Source: Caldilineaceae bacterium | Lineage (GTDB): Bacteria; Chloroflexota; Anaerolineae; Caldilineales; Caldilineaceae | DNA: 64,000 nt | Assembly (NCBI GenBank): GCA_026645575.1 | Contig: JAPKMW010000024.1 | Span: forward strand, 48,911-112,910 | Direction of reading: 5' to 3' | Part shown: in pieces, positions 61,926 to 64,000 of the stretch | How the letters are laid out: the number at the start of each line of letters is the position of its first letter | Numbering within the stretch: the stretch's first letter is position 1 | Program-made: the position numbers and the translations under genes | Notes under the pieces: model-generated | Seen by the model: only the letters and a program-made list of their open reading frames with translations | Told to the model about the DNA's origin: nothing | Database searches by the model: none

Positions 61926-63661
61926 CTCCCTCGCGCCAGTTGTGTTAGCAACCACTCGCGCGTAATCGGCTTCACGCCGTAGGCGTCTGCCCCCAACGCC
62001 CACCCCTTCTGTTGATCCGCCTCGGTGGTCGCCACCAGCACCGGAATGGTCGCCGTGGCCGGGTTGTTCTTTAGCTCGGCCAGCAGCGCCCAAGAGGATT
62101 CATCGGGCAGCAGAATGTCGAGCAGAATGGCGTGGGGGCGCAAGCGTGCCAGGTGGTGACGCGCCGCGCGCACTGTGCGCGCTGGCAGAAAACCAAAGCC
62201 AGTATCGGCCAGATAGCGTTCATAGACAAAGAGCAGCTCTTCACTATCTTCCACTACCAGCACCACCGGTTGGTTCGGATCAGGCGGTGGAACCGTTTCG
62301 CTCTCCGTGTCTTCACTGTTCCCCTCGTCATGATAATGGAACGGCAGGATGGCGCAAAAGGTGGAGCCGGCGCCAGGGGCGCTCGTCACACTCACCGTCC
62401 CGCCCAGCAGTTCAGCCAGTTTGCGACAGAGGGGCAGCCCTAGCCCGGTGCCTTTGGCCCGTTTTTGCAACGGGTTGTCCAGTTGGACAAATTCGTCGAA
62501 GATCTGCGCTTGATGCTCCGGCGGAATGCCGATGCCGGTGTCGCTGACAGCAAAGCGCACCCGTTGCCCGTCGTCGCACAAGCTTGCGCTGACGCGCACC
62601 TCCCCCTGTTCGGTAAACTTGAGCGCGTTGGAGAGAAAGTTGCGCAGAATTTGGGAGACCTTGCCCTCATCGCTGTAGAGCGGCGGCAACCCCTCTGGCT
62701 CTTCAAAGACCAGATCAACCGACGCCCCGACCAACAGCGGTCGCAACATCCCGCGCAAGGTGCTAAAGAGCGTGCTGACCGCAAAGGAAGCGGGGCGCAC
62801 CTCGATCTTGCCGGCCTCGATCTTGGCGAGATCAAGCAGGTCGTTGACCAGTTCGCTGAGATCGGTGGCGGCTTTGCGGATAAAGGTGACCTGCTTTTCC
62901 TGTTCGCTGCTCAGGTCGCCGTCGAGCCGGTCGAGCAGCAGGCGGGTGAGCGCCAGGATCGAGTTGAGCGGCGTGCGAAATTCATGGCTCATGTTGGAAA
63001 GAAAGTGCGATTTCATCTCATCCGCCCGACGCAGGTGATCGGCCTTTTCATCCAACTCGGCGTAGAGCGCGACCACGCCACGGTTGGTATCCTCCAACTC
63101 ATGGTTGAGGCGCACCAGCTCCTCCTGCCGTTCGCGCAAGCTCTCCAAGGTCTGGAGCAACTCTTGATTTTGGCGCTGAACTTCGGCCACCGGGTCATGA
63201 AAGGGTTGGCGGGCCAGCAAGCTCATCATATCCGTCAGGCGACCGGTGGTGACAAAGGGTGCATTTTTGGGCAACAATCTGCGCAGACAGAGCAGCAAGC
63301 CATCGGCGGTGCTTTGCACTTGAAAACGATCCACCAACCGTTGGGCGCTTGCCAGCCCGACAAAGCGCTTCCAGGCGGTTTCCTCTTGCAATGTCTGGGC
63401 AAAGGTGCGCGCCCCCACCCCCTGGGCAGAGAGACAGACGCAGAGGAGTTGGGGCGCGCTGCTCCCTTCGAGCCGAAATTCCAGCCGACTGCCGCCGCAC
63501 TGCTGCACGGTTTCGCGCACCACCTCCGAAACCGCCGTTGCCAGCCGCGTCTGATCCTGGTTGTCAAACCCCAGCAGCGCCGCCACCTGTCGCGCCCGCT
63601 GCCGCGCCGGCACAACATCTTGATCTTGTTGTAACTTCATCGAAAGAATGACGTTGTTCAT
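61901..63661 (-). CDS. Hybrid histidine kinase with RsbT-like N-terminus and receiver
   Basis: The 586-aa protein starts MNNVILSMKLQQDQDVVPAR with an anti-sigma/RsbT-like ATPase fold whose first half is kept (LLGFDNQDQTRLATAVSEVV) but whose later ATP-lid motifs are lost. Next are a coiled coil, HisKA (FLSNMSHEFRTPLNSI), HATPase (LRNFLSNALKFTEQG; DTGIGIPPEHQ; GTGLGLPLCRK) and a C-terminal receiver (VLVVEDSEELL; ILLDILLPDESSW). An upstream ATG at 63745 would add repeat-encoded residues only, so 63661 is preferred. The stop TGA lies in a TGACGGGG/TGACAAGG repeat. It leads the three-kinase stretch. Confidence 0.87.
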   Translation of the reverse strand: MNNVILSMKLQQDQDVVPARQRARQVAALLGFDNQDQTRLATAVSEVVRETVQQCGGSRLEFRLEGSSAPQLLCVCLSAQGVGARTFAQTLQEETAWKRFVGLASAQRLVDRFQVQSTADGLLLCLRRLLPKNAPFVTTGRLTDMMSLLARQPFHDPVAEVQRQNQELLQTLESLRERQEELVRLNHELEDTNRGVVALYAELDEKADHLRRADEMKSHFLSNMSHEFRTPLNSILALTRLLLDRLDGDLSSEQEKQVTFIRKAATDLSELVNDLLDLAKIEAGKIEVRPASFAVSTLFSTLRGMLRPLLVGASVDLVFEEPEGLPPLYSDEGKVSQILRNFLSNALKFTEQGEVRVSASLCDDGQRVRFAVSDTGIGIPPEHQAQIFDEFVQLDNPLQKRAKGTGLGLPLCRKLAELLGGTVSVTSAPGAGSTFCAILPFHYHDEGNSEDTESETVPPPDPNQPVVLVVEDSEELLFVYERYLADTGFGFLPARTVRAARHHLARLRPHAILLDILLPDESSWALLAELKNNPATATIPVLVATTEADQQKGWALGADAYGVKPITREWLLTQLARGRQGDGVTR

Positions 63662-63668
63662 AGTCCAG

Positions 63669-63785
63669 AGTCCAAAGTCCTGAGTCCAAAGTCCTGAGTC
63701 CAAAGTCCTGAGTCCAAAGTCCTGAGTCCAAAGTCTAGAGTCCAAAGTCTAGAGTCCAAAGTCCTGAGTCTAGAGTCCAAAGTCC
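63669..63785. repeat. Tandem 14-bp repeat (AGTCCAAAGTCCTG)
   Basis: At least seven near-exact copies of AGTCCAAAGTCCTG, with AGTCTAG variants. It abuts the start of the kinase gene at 63661 and keeps one frame open upstream. Degenerate relatives lie at 46576-46620 and 51618-51655. Confidence 0.88.
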
Positions 63786-63920
63786 AGCGTCGCATGGTCG
63801 GTTGTTGCGTCATTGTGTAGAGCTGAAGCTTAGGCGCTTGTCACTACATGGCTTCCGTAGCGATAGTGTTCTGTGAAATAAGTGATGATCGGTTGGTGTA
63901 CACCGGTAAACGTGTGCTTT

Positions 63921-63998
63921 CGTCCCATAGGGACGGTTGAATTTAGGGAGGAGAACATGATTATACCCTGCCCTAAACTCAAGCGTCCCTACGGGACG
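63921..63998. repeat. Paired palindromes enclosing a ribosome-binding site and ATG
   Basis: CGTCCC-ATA-GGGACG (63921-63935) and CGTCCC-TAC-GGGACG (63984-63998) are small hairpins. The sequence between them (GTTGAATTTAGGG against CCCTAAACTCAAG) is also inverted. GGGAGGAGAAC and an ATG at 63957 lie in the loop; the frame MIIPCPKLKRPYGT runs off the window. It resembles REP-type hairpins. Whether an actual gene follows cannot be decided here. Confidence 0.65.
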
Positions 63999-64000
63999 GG

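Noticed and set aside
63661..63745. N-terminal extension of the kinase at 61901
   Set aside because: The added residues are encoded only by the 14-bp tandem repeat and resemble no protein domain.
63669..63785. Possible CRISPR or origin iterons
   Set aside because: The 14-bp units are contiguous with no spacers, and no replication gene is near.

Overview
The window reads as accessory-rich chromosomal DNA of a filamentous-type Chloroflexota bacterium (Anaerolineae/Caldilineae flavour). This is an inference from gene content: several Gfo/Idh/MocA sugar dehydrogenases, a GH116 enzyme, a Ser/Thr kinase fused to an ATPase and TPRs, very large multi-PAS kinases, AAA/PD-(D/E)XK proteins, and intergenic spaces full of short inverted-repeat elements. 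No rRNA, tRNA, CRISPR array, complete transposase or phage gene was seen.

Layout. 1-8.3 kb: a truncated amidohydrolase, a small conserved protein, an F420/FMN split-barrel protein and a Gfo/Idh/MocA protein, then a minus-strand sugar-acid operon (mannonate dehydratase, TPP enzyme, Gfo/Idh/MocA) divergent from an orphan sugar-type ABC ATPase. 8.5-13.3 kb: a metallo-beta-lactamase-fold hydrolase; a decayed locus where the 5' ends of a Rieske oxygenase and an azlC permease gene face each other; then a TetR regulator followed by three membrane-protein genes (DUF2214, ABA4-like, unknown) that share a TetR-type operator. 13.6-16 kb: a minus-strand operon of a degenerate CdsA-like membrane protein, a PlsC acyltransferase and a methyltransferase. 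16.4-25.4 kb: a GH43/GH32-like enzyme, a divergent ProA-like dehydrogenase, then an A/T-richer accessory stretch (AAA/PD-(D/E)XK protein, coiled-coil nuclease-like protein, FkbM methyltransferase, DUF433-type antitoxin with a toxin stub, RHH-like protein plus HNH nuclease) that encloses a third Gfo/Idh/MocA gene.

25.5-46.4 kb: GH116 glucosidase, a PAS/GAF hybrid kinase, threonine synthase, a Nudix/NrtR-type regulator, two serine beta-lactamase-like hydrolases, a translationally coupled pair (STAND ATPase with possible acyltransferase and HTH parts, plus kinase-ATPase-TPR), an anchored secreted protein and an (alpha/alpha)6-barrel protein. 46.8-52.4 kb: secreted Gmad2 protein, alpha/beta-hydrolase lipoprotein with EF-hand-like inserts, UV-damage endonuclease, DUF892 ferritin-like protein. 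52.6-63.7 kb: three consecutive histidine kinases, including one of about 2,445 residues with 14 PAS-like and two GAF-like domains.

Two themes stand out. First, signal integration is concentrated here (four PAS/GAF kinases, a Ser/Thr kinase and a STAND protein). Second, short repeat elements are packed between genes, and several supply the stop codon or last residues of the flanking gene. The most interesting candidate systems are the TetR-box membrane-protein regulon, the degenerate CdsA/PlsC/methyltransferase operon, and the coupled STAND/kinase pair.
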